Below the pieces are notes generated by a model. The model did no database searches. It saw nothing but the letters and a program-made list of their open reading frames with translations, and was not told where the DNA came from. A DNA stretch of 45,329 bases from NCBI GenBank assembly GCA_964580235.1, contig CAZOJY010000013.1, forward strand, positions 1 through 45,329, given 5' to 3'. The stretch comes from G020348385 sp964580235. Lineage in GTDB: Bacteria > Acidobacteriota > Aminicenantia > Aminicenantales > Aminicenantaceae. The position numbers and the translations under genes are program-made. This document shows positions 1-7,039 of the stretch, piece after piece. Within the stretch, counting starts at the first letter, position 1. Each line of letters opens with the position of its first letter.

Positions 1-74
1 AAAATCGGTAACGTGTCCCTTAAATTTCCGGTAACGTGTCCCTTGATTTTAAGCTTGCACATGAATAATTCAGG
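1..74. repeat. Palindromic intergenic repeat, family B, right half
   Basis: This segment aligns with 5254-5324, sharing the core GGTAACGTGTCCCTTGATTTT-like words and the trailing AATAATTCAGG. Only the right half is in the window; the left arm would lie upstream of base 1. The full copy at 5203-5324 shows that the family is an imperfect inverted repeat. No coding potential is seen. It is REP/MITE-like by structure, but no transposase is present in the window. Confidence 0.7.
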
Positions 75-78
75 GTAG

Positions 79-104
79 CCTGGATAATTTATGAATTATC
101 CAGG
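79..104. repeat. 11-bp inverted repeat, 4-nt loop
   Basis: CCTGGATAATT at 79-89 and AATTATCCAGG at 94-104 are perfect complements around a TATG loop. It lies next to the family B repeat and may be part of its flank. There is no T-run, so a terminator role is not supported. Confidence 0.6.
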
Positions 105-212
105 TTAATTAACCTAGATTATTCACAAATGGATATGCGCGGCTCGGCCTGTGAAGCTGTGGTTGTCCACCGCGAACAGGCTGCAACAAAACAGATCCAT
201 TTGCCCGGAGGG

Positions 213-332
213 TAAAAAAGGCCGATATAAGGAAAATTTTTTCAGAAAAATAAAAGGATATGTTAATACTTGACTCAGATTGCCTAACTGATTGATTCTG
301 TTTATGTTGAAAGATGGCATCGGCCTTTTTTA
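213..332 (-). terminator. Long-looped hairpin downstream of the M23 gene, possible terminator
   Basis: Two perfect 14-bp arms, 213-226 and 319-332, are separated by 92 bp. On the minus strand, which is the transcription direction of the M23 peptidase gene ending at 346, the GC-rich GGCCGAT/ATCGGCC stem is followed by six T. This fits an intrinsic terminator except for the very long loop. The rest of 1-345 holds only the two repeats above; a 65-codon reading frame across this stretch has no ribosome binding site and is not called. Confidence 0.4.
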
Positions 333-345
333 TGAATAGGCTAGG

Positions 346-1629
346 TTAAAAGGAAGAGAAAACAATAAGCGGTGCATCAAAATACAAACTGTAGTGTTGA
401 GCCAACTGCTTAAAATCCGCGAGGAATTCTGGCCGGAGGGGCTTAACAGGTTTAAATCTGTGGGCCAAAGGATTGATATATTTACCGGCATATTTGATCC
501 TGTAATCCAGATGAGGTCCTGTCACTTCTCCTGATGCCCCGACTTCTCCTATTTTGTCTCCTTCGTTCACTCTGTCCCCTGTTTTTACGTAACATCTCCG
601 GAGATGGAGATACATGGTTTCGTACTGATTTTTGTGCCGGATATGGACCATGCGTCCCGAAGCTCCATTCCACCCGGCCGATAAAACGGTGCCGTCTGCC
701 GTAGAGAAGACTGGGGTTCCCACTTTTGCTGCATAATCTACACCGTAATGGGGACGGTAGACCTTCCTCACGGGATGGAGCCGCCTGTAGGAAAAACGGG
801 ACGTGATGCGAGGGGTGTATTTGAACGGGGATATTCGAAATTGCCTTCGCATGGAGTCTCCTTCGCCATTGAAATAATCTGTTTCATGTGTGTCTGGATA
901 AGAGTACCGGAAAGCCTGAAATTTGTTCCCTTGATTTATGAATTCGGCTGCTAGCACCGAACCATAACCCACAAATTCTCCCTTTAGGTATTTTTTCTCA
1001 AATAGAATTCTAAATGAATCGCCCTTCCGCAGGTCGATGGTGAAATCGACATCCCAGGCAAAAATTTCCGCAAGCTCGTAAGCCAGGATTTCTTTTTCTC
1101 CTTCCCTGGCTATGGCATTCGGCAGGTTATCCTCGATGGTCCCCCAGATCATGTGGATTTCGTTTTCATACGGGATTTTTTTTTCTGCTGCTTCGTACCT
1201 CCCCCCTATCTTTTGAATATGGAGGTAATTATCGCTGTCGATATCATAGTCGATGGCCGTGATTGTTTCGTATTCGTTCGTATACAGCCTGATTTGCTGG
1301 CCCTCTTTAATCTTAGCCAGGTCGTAAACAGGCTTGACCTCGGTCCTCAGCTTGTGAATTTCGGCAGGCAAAAAACCCTGCCGGGATAAAATGTCAGATA
1401 GAGTTTCCCCTTTTTTGATGGTCTTGACTGTTTCTTTCAAAGGAGGCGGAGATTTGTCAACCTCAATCTTTGACGGAGGCTCTTTGGCCTTCTCCTCAGC
1501 TTCCGCTTTGTCTTTGGAAAGGAAGCATAGAGTTAGAAAAATGCCGAAGGCGATGATGATAAAAATAAGAAGAGGAAGGTGCCCTATCTCGTGCTCCTCG
1601 GTTCTGCGTATTCTGATTTTTACTTTCAT
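346..1629 (-). CDS. M23 family murein endopeptidase with LysM-like domain
   Basis: This is probably a membrane-anchored periplasmic peptidase that cleaves peptidoglycan cross-links (MepM-like architecture, 427 residues, normal length). A hydrophobic segment at about 18-38 anchors it. A basic/acidic linker leads to a LysM-type segment around 68-115 (GETLSDILS), and the M23 domain spans about 275-390. Metal ligands H294 and D298 (HYGVDYA) and catalytic H342 and H373 are visible. The usual second histidine of the HxH motif is aspartate (D375 in GPHLDYR), a variant that could still bind zinc. The start ATG follows a GGGAGA-like site. The gene diverges from the sigma-factor operon across 129 bp. 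Confidence 0.9.
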   Translation of the reverse strand: MKVKIRIRRTEEHEIGHLPLLIFIIIAFGIFLTLCFLSKDKAEAEEKAKEPPSKIEVDKSPPPLKETVKTIKKGETLSDILSRQGFLPAEIHKLRTEVKPVYDLAKIKEGQQIRLYTNEYETITAIDYDIDSDNYLHIQKIGGRYEAAEKKIPYENEIHMIWGTIEDNLPNAIAREGEKEILAYELAEIFAWDVDFTIDLRKGDSFRILFEKKYLKGEFVGYGSVLAAEFINQGNKFQAFRYSYPDTHETDYFNGEGDSMRRQFRISPFKYTPRITSRFSYRRLHPVRKVYRPHYGVDYAAKVGTPVFSTADGTVLSAGWNGASGRMVHIRHKNQYETMYLHLRRCYVKTGDRVNEGDKIGEVGASGEVTGPHLDYRIKYAGKYINPLAHRFKPVKPLRPEFLADFKQLAQHYSLYFDAPLIVFSSF

Positions 1630-1758
1630 TTACCCGGTAATTTTTTCTGTCTCCCGATAAAAACAATAATTCATTTGAGGATTTTAGTCAATATCATTGG
1701 ATTGAACCTCAATCCCGCTTGAATCCCTTAACATTTTGGTGAAAGACAGGGTATATTA

Positions 1759-2331
1759 ATGTGGATGAAAGATGAAGATAAGCTTGTGGAAGACGTCCTT
1801 CAAGGTAAACACGCTTCCTTTGAGCTTTTGCTTCAACCCTATCGGAAAGGATTTTTGAACATAGCATATCGAATCACAGGCGACAGAGAAGAAGCCAGAG
1901 AGGTCTGCCAGGATGCCCTCCTCAAGATCTTCAAATACCTGAAATCCTACAAAAAGGGGCGCTCTTTTAAAACCTGGTCCTATAAAATTTTAATGAATTC
2001 TTCTTATGATTTTTTAAGGGAAAAGAAAAAATTCAAACAGGTGATCGACAGCCAAAAAACAGCGTCTGTTTATACCATCCCTCAAATCGAACAAAAAATA
2101 TGGAAAAACCAGATGAGGAAAAAAATTCAAAGCATGCTGGATATTTTGTCGCCCAGGGAAAAAGCCGTTTTTGTACTTCGTGACAGCGAGGGTCTCTCGG
2201 TGAGAGAGGCTTCCCTGGTTCTGAGATGTTCCCAGATGAGCATCCGGACGCACCTGTCACGCGCCCGGCAAAAAATCAAAATCCATTTTGAAAAAAAATA
2301 TTTAAACAAAAAAAGGGAGGAAAAAACATGA
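1759..2331 (+). CDS. ECF-type RNA polymerase sigma factor
   Basis: The 190-residue protein has the two-domain layout of sigma-70 family ECF factors. Region 2 is at about 18-90 (AYRITGDREEAREVCQDALL and an FKTWSYKI segment). Region 4 is at about 125-185, with the helix-turn-helix LSVREASLVLRCSQMSIRTH. It would direct RNA polymerase to a stress or envelope regulon. It overlaps the next gene by 4 bp (ATGA), and that gene encodes a zinc-binding anti-sigma factor, so the pair is probably a classical sigma/anti-sigma switch. An alternative ATG three codons in (1768) is possible. I could not identify a convincing autoregulatory ECF promoter in the 129-bp upstream gap. Confidence 0.93.
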   Translation: MWMKDEDKLVEDVLQGKHASFELLLQPYRKGFLNIAYRITGDREEAREVCQDALLKIFKYLKSYKKGRSFKTWSYKILMNSSYDFLREKKKFKQVIDSQKTASVYTIPQIEQKIWKNQMRKKIQSMLDILSPREKAVFVLRDSEGLSVREASLVLRCSQMSIRTHLSRARQKIKIHFEKKYLNKKREEKT

Positions 2332-2819
2332 AATGCCAGAAGATCCGACGGCTACTTCCTCTGTTGGCAGGATCTGAGCTCCCTGAATCCCGAATCGCAT
2401 CGGTTAGAGCACATTTGGAAGGATGTTCGCAGTGCCGGAAGGAACATGAAAAATACACATTTCTTGTCGGCCAAACCCGAAAGTGGCTCACAGAAGACAA
2501 AGTCCAATGGGAAGAGCAGGAGTGGCAAGAGATGGTTCAATCTGTCGTGAACCGGGATTCACGGAAAAGAACATCCCTGGTTCCGTGGCCTTTCGGGAAA
2601 GCCTGGGCCTATGCTCTTATGGCCGGAGTGATTCTCCTTCTTGCTGTCCTTATCATCCGGCCTCCTCTTGTCAAAAAGACCGGCATCACAGCCGGATTTG
2701 TGGATGTGGAAGATTTGAAAAAACAAGAAGTTGTTTCTATGACCATGGTATCGAAGGAGACCGGGCTGAAAGTTGTCTGGGTCTTCAACAAAAATTTCAA
2801 TTTGGAGGAAAACGAATGA
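2328..2819 (+). CDS. Zinc-finger (zf-HC2) transmembrane anti-sigma factor
   Basis: The 163-residue protein starts with a cytoplasmic ZAS/zf-HC2 domain. C3 and the motif HLEGCSQC (H-x3-C-x2-C) at about 29-36 bind zinc in this family. A single membrane helix follows at about 91-110 (ALMAGVILLLAVLIIR), then a short periplasmic tail. It probably sequesters the ECF sigma factor encoded just upstream, with which it overlaps by 4 bp. A strong GGGAGG site sits inside the 3' end of the sigma gene. Its own stop overlaps the next start (ATGA at 2816-2819), so all three genes are translationally coupled. Confidence 0.92.
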   Translation: MKCQKIRRLLPLLAGSELPESRIASVRAHLEGCSQCRKEHEKYTFLVGQTRKWLTEDKVQWEEQEWQEMVQSVVNRDSRKRTSLVPWPFGKAWAYALMAGVILLLAVLIIRPPLVKKTGITAGFVDVEDLKKQEVVSMTMVSKETGLKVVWVFNKNFNLEENE

Positions 2820-3559
2820 GAAAAGCAACGGTATATTTTATTGCTTTATTTTTGATGGCGGGTATCATCCCCGTGCTTTATGCCCAACAGGATGCGGTTC
2901 AATCCAATCTCAGGAAAGAAATCGTCAAGGTTAACTACATCGATGCAGTATCGGCATACCGCATTCTCATGCCTTACAAGAGCAAGAATGGCAAGCTTCA
3001 ATTGATGCGCGAGAACAATATGCTGATCATCGAGGATATTCCGGAAATTACCGAAAAAATCCTTTCGATTTTGAAAGAAATAGATATCAAGCCGCGCGAA
3101 TTGCAGTTTGCTGTGGACTTGATCCTGGGATCCATGTCGGAAAGGCCAACGGATAAAGACGCTGCATCAGCGGATTACCCAGACAGAAGAATCAAATCGG
3201 ATCCGCTCATAAAGGAATTGAGCAAGCTGTTGACATACGAATCATTCCAAAGGCTGGATTCGACCCTGATCAATGTTCAGGACAACAACCGATCCACACA
3301 GATGTTGGGGGGAGCGGGAATGAGTTTCAGGCTCGACCTGCGGCCCCGGTACATCAAAGAGGAAAAAGGCGATTTCATCCGTTTGGAGCTGCAACTCTTG
3401 AGTAATCGTTACAAATTAGATGGAAGCCCTCTCTCTTTGATGTTGATCGAAACAACCCTCTCTCTTCGAAGCGGGGAGCGGACTGTGGTCGGGGTTTCCA
3501 AACTCAACGGCGGAGACAAGGCTTTGATCCTCATACTCTCAGGCGTTGTTAAAAAGTAA
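2816..3559 (+). CDS. Secreted protein with secretin-N-like domain
   Basis: The protein has 247 residues and a clear signal peptide at 1-24 (cleavage near LYAQQ). Residues about 30-95 resemble secretin N1/N3 subdomains: a VNYIDAVSAYRIL strand-helix, a NNMLIIED strand and a helix ending KEIDIKP. The C-terminal half is a beta-rich region of unknown fold ending in LILSGVVKK. There is no secretin channel domain, so it is not a pore. Position as third gene of the sigma/anti-sigma unit suggests a periplasmic partner or output of that switch; this is inference. The reading frame is open far upstream, but the start at 2816 has the signal peptide and a GGAGG site. Confidence 0.75.
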   Translation: MRKATVYFIALFLMAGIIPVLYAQQDAVQSNLRKEIVKVNYIDAVSAYRILMPYKSKNGKLQLMRENNMLIIEDIPEITEKILSILKEIDIKPRELQFAVDLILGSMSERPTDKDAASADYPDRRIKSDPLIKELSKLLTYESFQRLDSTLINVQDNNRSTQMLGGAGMSFRLDLRPRYIKEEKGDFIRLELQLLSNRYKLDGSPLSLMLIETTLSLRSGERTVVGVSKLNGGDKALILILSGVVKK

Positions 3560-3563
3560 CAAT

Positions 3564-4928
3564 CTAAAAACGGCTTTTTTGTTTGTCCATTTCTTTGAGA
3601 TAGGTTTTTATGGTGGTGACAGCCAGGGCTGACAATCCCAGAATCCCGAACATGTTGGTGAAAGCCATCATACCGTTGAACACATCTCCAATGGACCATG
3701 CTTCTTCCACTTCCAAAGTTGCTCCGATGAAAATGACACAGCAGAATATCCAGCGGAAAGGTTTTTTGATCCACGTGCCGAACAGATAGCTGAACGAGAT
3801 TTCCCCGTAATATGGAACCGCGATCAGGCTGGAATAGCCGAAAAGGAGAGAACTTGCAGCAACGATATATCCGCCGAATCCCGGCACGGCTGCGTTGAAT
3901 GCTGCGGCAGTCATTTCGGTGCTCGTTCCTTGAGTCCAGACCCCGGTGATCAAGACAGTCAGTGCTGTCAGGGTGCAGATGATCAGGGTATCTACGAAAA
4001 CGTCTAGAGACGCCAGCAATCCTTGCCGGACAGGTTCGCTTGTTTTGGCCGAAGCGTGAAAAACGGCAGCCGTCCCGGTTCCGGCCTCGTTAGAGTATGC
4101 TCCTCTGGAGAGGCCGTAACGAATGGCTCGAGCCACTGTCATGCCGGCCACGCCCCCTGTTATGGCCGATGGTTTGAAGGCTCCGACAAAAATAAGGGAA
4201 AAGGCCTCCGGAATGCGGGACGCGAAGAGGGCGATCGTGACCAGTGCACCCAGGATGTACAGGATAACCATGACCGGACTCAAAATTTCGGTCACTCGGG
4301 CAATGGATTTAATTCCGCCGATGATCACCAACCAGGTCAGGATGGCCAATCCCAGGCCAGATATCCATGGAGCCAAACCTAATTCTGACTTCAGGACAAG
4401 AGCGATAGAGTTAGATTGAATGGAAGAGGTTGAAAAAAGCGGCTTGCATCCCATGAAAAAGGCAAAAATTCCGGCCAGCCAGGGCAACCGCAAGCCATAT
4501 CTTATGTAATACATCGGCCCTCCGGCTGTCATTCCATCGGGCATGATCTTTTTGAATTTTTGCCCCAGGACGGCCTCCACCAGTTTTGTGGCCATGCCCA
4601 CAACGGCCCCTGACCACATCCAAAAAACCGATCCAGGTCCACCCATGGCGATGGCGGTGCACACGCCGGCGATGTTTCCGTTTCCGATCACGGCAGCCAG
4701 AGAGGTCATAAGAGCCTGGAAGGGAGAAATGTCTCCCTTACGTTCTGTCCGGCTTTCCCCAAATTCTTTGGAGCCCAACAGAAGACGGAGAGAAAGTCTG
4801 AAGCGCCGGACCTGGACGAACCGAAGCCGGATTGTCAGGAAGAGTCCCACTCCAAGAAGCAGCACAAGTGTTTGAGGCCCCCAGACGATCGATCCCAGGA
4901 AACGGACGGCACGCTCGAATATGTCCAT
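3564..4928 (-). CDS. Alanine/glycine:cation symporter (AGCS family)
   Basis: This 454-residue inner-membrane protein has about eleven hydrophobic segments. It carries AGCS signatures: NGNIAGVCTAIAMGGPG near residue 85, and the SRGAYSNEAGTGTAAVFHA stretch near 275. Family members take up alanine or glycine with Na+ (sometimes H+). A sodium-coupled importer fits with the Nqr pump encoded at 22-26 kb. Its start codon shares one base with the stop codon of the small membrane-protein gene upstream (TAATG at 4926-4930). Its 3' end lies only 4 bp from the convergent secretin-N-like gene. Confidence 0.93.
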   Translation of the reverse strand: MDIFERAVRFLGSIVWGPQTLVLLLGVGLFLTIRLRFVQVRRFRLSLRLLLGSKEFGESRTERKGDISPFQALMTSLAAVIGNGNIAGVCTAIAMGGPGSVFWMWSGAVVGMATKLVEAVLGQKFKKIMPDGMTAGGPMYYIRYGLRLPWLAGIFAFFMGCKPLFSTSSIQSNSIALVLKSELGLAPWISGLGLAILTWLVIIGGIKSIARVTEILSPVMVILYILGALVTIALFASRIPEAFSLIFVGAFKPSAITGGVAGMTVARAIRYGLSRGAYSNEAGTGTAAVFHASAKTSEPVRQGLLASLDVFVDTLIICTLTALTVLITGVWTQGTSTEMTAAAFNAAVPGFGGYIVAASSLLFGYSSLIAVPYYGEISFSYLFGTWIKKPFRWIFCCVIFIGATLEVEEAWSIGDVFNGMMAFTNMFGILGLSALAVTTIKTYLKEMDKQKSRF

Positions 4929-5128
4929 TATTTTTTATTTTTTGCTTTTTTTCTTCTTTTGATCTCTTTTACCACATTTTTGTGGAGAGCGAGAAAGTAA
5001 TAGCCTACAAGGCAGACGATGATAAGAACGAACCTGAAGACGTTTCCCTGCGTTAGGGCATAAAAAGCATAACCCAAAAGGCCGATGAGGAGAAAGAGGT
5101 GAAAAAACGCGAATATGTAATCAAACAT
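4928..5128 (-). CDS. Small two-helix membrane protein coupled to the AGCS gene
   Basis: The 66-residue protein has two hydrophobic helices (about 2-24 and 31-50) and a very basic C-terminal tail (KEIKRRKKAKNKK). I do not recognise the family. Stop/start coupling (TAATG) to the symporter gene downstream suggests co-translation and perhaps an accessory role for the transporter; this is inference. An AGGATAAAA sequence precedes the ATG. The gene lies directly beside the tandem TATCCTGAATTATT duplication and the family B repeat. Confidence 0.7.
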   Translation of the reverse strand: MFDYIFAFFHLFLLIGLLGYAFYALTQGNVFRFVLIIVCLVGYYFLALHKNVVKEIKRRKKAKNKK

Positions 5129-5202
5129 TTTTATCCTGAATTATTTATCCTGAATTATTCATAAACATAATTTTATTAGCATGGTTTAGTGTTATATGCA
5201 TG

Positions 5203-5324
5203 GAAATCAGGGACATGTACCGGAAATGTAAGGGACACGTTACCGATTTTGAAAAAATCGGTACATGTCCCGAATTTCCGGTAACGTGTCCCTTGATTTT
5301 ATGCTCTTACATAAATAATTCAGG
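5203..5324. repeat. Palindromic intergenic repeat, family B, full copy
   Basis: The left arm, about 5203-5250, and right arm, about 5254-5300, are imperfect inverted copies. Each is built of two sub-units (GGGACATGTACCG-like and GGGACACGTTACCG-like) in swapped order. The tail to 5324 matches the copy at 1-74. A 14-bp direct duplication (TTTATCCTGAATTA-like) lies just left at about 5131-5160. The structure is REP/MITE-like; it may also terminate transcription of the cyclophilin gene. Confidence 0.8.
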
Positions 5325-5352
5325 TTCGCTAACTAATGTGCATGGATTGTAA

Positions 5353-5931
5353 CTATTCAATAAGGGTGATGGAGATGATTTGGATGGTCTCCCGGGGAAC
5401 ATCTCTCATGCCGTACTTGGTCATTGTCGGCGCTGTGGCGATGGCATCCACCACATCCATCCCCTGGGTGACTTTTCCGAACACACAGTAACCCCATCCA
5501 TCGGCCGCCCGTCCGTAATCCAGGCCGGGATTGTCCACATGATTGATGAAAAACTGGCTGGTGCCCGTGTGAGGCTCTGCCATCCGGGCCATGGCAAGCG
5601 TTCCTCTTTTATTTTTCAGCCCGTTTTTAGACTCATTTTGGATGGACGCTTTGGCCGATTTTTCTTCAAAATCTACAGTCAACCCTCCCCCCTGGATCAT
5701 GAAACCTTTGATGACGCGATGAAAGATTGTCCCATCGTAAAAATTTTCATTCACATAGGACAAAAAATTTTTAACGGAAGTGGGTGCTTTGTCTGGATAC
5801 AACTCGATCGTGATATTTCCCATCGTGGTCTTCATCAGAACTTTTGGATTGCCGGGAGCAGCAGTGGTAATGGTTGCAAAAAGACAAACCAATCCAATCA
5901 GGGATAAACCCAGGATAAAATTTTTAGCCAT
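5353..5931 (-). CDS. Periplasmic cyclophilin-type peptidyl-prolyl isomerase
   Basis: The 192-residue protein has a signal peptide (about 1-25, ending ITTAAPG) and a cyclophilin domain. It would speed proline isomerisation during folding of exported proteins. Active-site words are visible: FHRVIKGFMIQGG (Arg, Phe, Gln) and TSQFFINHVDNPGLDY, followed by VFGKV. A longer reading frame begins at 5973. I chose 5931 because a GGAGGAATTT site precedes that ATG, the signal peptide begins there, and a plausible promoter (-10 at 5969-5974) would start transcription inside the longer version. Confidence 0.92.
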   Translation of the reverse strand: MAKNFILGLSLIGLVCLFATITTAAPGNPKVLMKTTMGNITIELYPDKAPTSVKNFLSYVNENFYDGTIFHRVIKGFMIQGGGLTVDFEEKSAKASIQNESKNGLKNKRGTLAMARMAEPHTGTSQFFINHVDNPGLDYGRAADGWGYCVFGKVTQGMDVVDAIATAPTMTKYGMRDVPRETIQIISITLIE

Positions 5932-5968
5932 AAATTCCTCCTTTGGATTTTCTTGGATGTGAAAAATC

Positions 5969-5997
5969 AACATATCAAAATCTCCTGCTCAAATCAA
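5969..5997 (-). promoter_or_regulatory. Possible sigma-70 promoter for the cyclophilin gene
   Basis: On the minus strand TTGATT (5992-5997) is 17 nt from TATGTT (5969-5974). Both boxes deviate from consensus, so this is tentative. The position gives a leader of about 30 nt before the ATG at 5931. Confidence 0.35.
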
Positions 5998-6034
5998 TCA
6001 ACTCAATGCCCCCCCAATTCACCCCTAGAGGGCA

Positions 6035-6063
6035 TTGAAAAATTTTTTGTTTCAGGATATAAA
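6035..6063 (+). promoter_or_regulatory. Sigma-70 promoter for the 6102 gene
   Basis: TTGAAA (6035-6040), a 17-nt spacer and TATAAA (6058-6063) match the consensus well. Transcription would start near 6070, about 30 nt before the ATG at 6102 and its AGGAGG site. Confidence 0.65.
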
Positions 6064-6101
6064 GATATGATATTCTGGAAATCGCGAGAAAGGAGGATCA
6101 T

Positions 6102-6920
6102 ATGAAGTTCCGGTCTGTTCTGAAAATTATTCCGGCTTTTCTTCTAGTCTTTCTGGCCGTTGGGCCCAATCTCTCTGCTGACGGGCATTTTGAGCTCAGC
6201 TTTCACTATTCCCGATGGAGCATCGATATCCTGGGCGATATCATCGAGGATGCTGTCTCCGATGCTATCGAGAATGAATTGGAAGACACGATCTCTGAAG
6301 ATATAAAAAATGAGTATGGTTTGGATCTTGTCAGCTACAGCCAGACCGTTGACTTTGATTCCAGCGGAGATAATTATGGTTTTGAGGTTCGATGGTATCC
6401 CGGCGGGCAATACGGATCTTTCAGCATGGGATTGAGCGTGGAGAAAACAAGCATGAAGGTGGGCTTTAAAGAAATAACCACTGACCTTGAGCTCTCGGAT
6501 AACTCCACCTTTCAGGGGAATGCAACGGGCGAGTTTCTGATAAACCCGCTGTCATTCCACCTGAGTTTCCGCTGGGATATTTTGCCCGCCTCGCAGATTA
6601 CCCCCTATATCACATTGGGAGCAGGGGCCGCCTCATTCTCGTCCATTGAGAATGATGGAGTGTCCTACTCTTATTCGGGCAAGCTGGAGAGGCCGGGCTT
6701 TGCACCTGAGACCGAATCGGGAGGCGAATCCAAAACAATCAAAGAGATCCAGGATGAGCTGGAAGCAGAGGGAGATGATTTCTTGCCCTTGCCATTCCTT
6801 CCTTTTATCCAACTGAACCTTGGGCTGAAGGGAAAAATCACGCAGAATATTCACCTGATGGTTGATGCAGGAATCTGGAATGGTTTTCTGATTCGGGGCG
6901 GCATTGCCATCCGGCTGTAA
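6102..6920 (+). CDS. Predicted outer-membrane beta-barrel-like protein
   Basis: The 272-residue protein has a signal peptide (1-26, ending NLSADG). A helical acidic stretch at about 40-75 is followed by alternating beta-strand patterns rich in aromatic and glycine residues, for example YGFEVRWYPGG and ITPYITLGAGAASF. It ends in a strand, GGIAIRL. This fits a small outer-membrane barrel with a helical insert, but no named family is recognised. An AGGAGG site and a good promoter lie upstream, and it appears to be monocistronic. Confidence 0.7.
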   Translation: MKFRSVLKIIPAFLLVFLAVGPNLSADGHFELSFHYSRWSIDILGDIIEDAVSDAIENELEDTISEDIKNEYGLDLVSYSQTVDFDSSGDNYGFEVRWYPGGQYGSFSMGLSVEKTSMKVGFKEITTDLELSDNSTFQGNATGEFLINPLSFHLSFRWDILPASQITPYITLGAGAASFSSIENDGVSYSYSGKLERPGFAPETESGGESKTIKEIQDELEAEGDDFLPLPFLPFIQLNLGLKGKITQNIHLMVDAGIWNGFLIRGGIAIRL

Positions 6921-7005
6921 TTCTGAATTAAATTCGTGACGGGATACCCATTTCCTTTATTCCAAGGATAAATGTCCTCACCCCAAAAACCTTGTTTGAA
7001 TTTTC

Positions 7006-7039
7006 CAATTAGGGAATCAACTATCCCGGCACCTAATTG
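7006..7039. terminator. Hairpin between convergent genes
   Basis: CAATTAGG (7006-7013) pairs with CCTAATTG (7032-7039), with GGGA/TCCC pairing possible inside. It abuts the stop codon of the CAP-protein gene. T-runs are weak on both sides, so termination is only possible, not shown. Confidence 0.35.

Noticed and set aside
123..320. 65-codon minus-strand reading frame
   Set aside because: It has no ribosome site or recognisable protein features and overlaps the long inverted repeat.
2483..2815. Long in-frame extension upstream of the secretin-N-like gene
   Set aside because: It lies inside the anti-sigma gene in another frame; the signal peptide and GGAGG site place the start at 2816.
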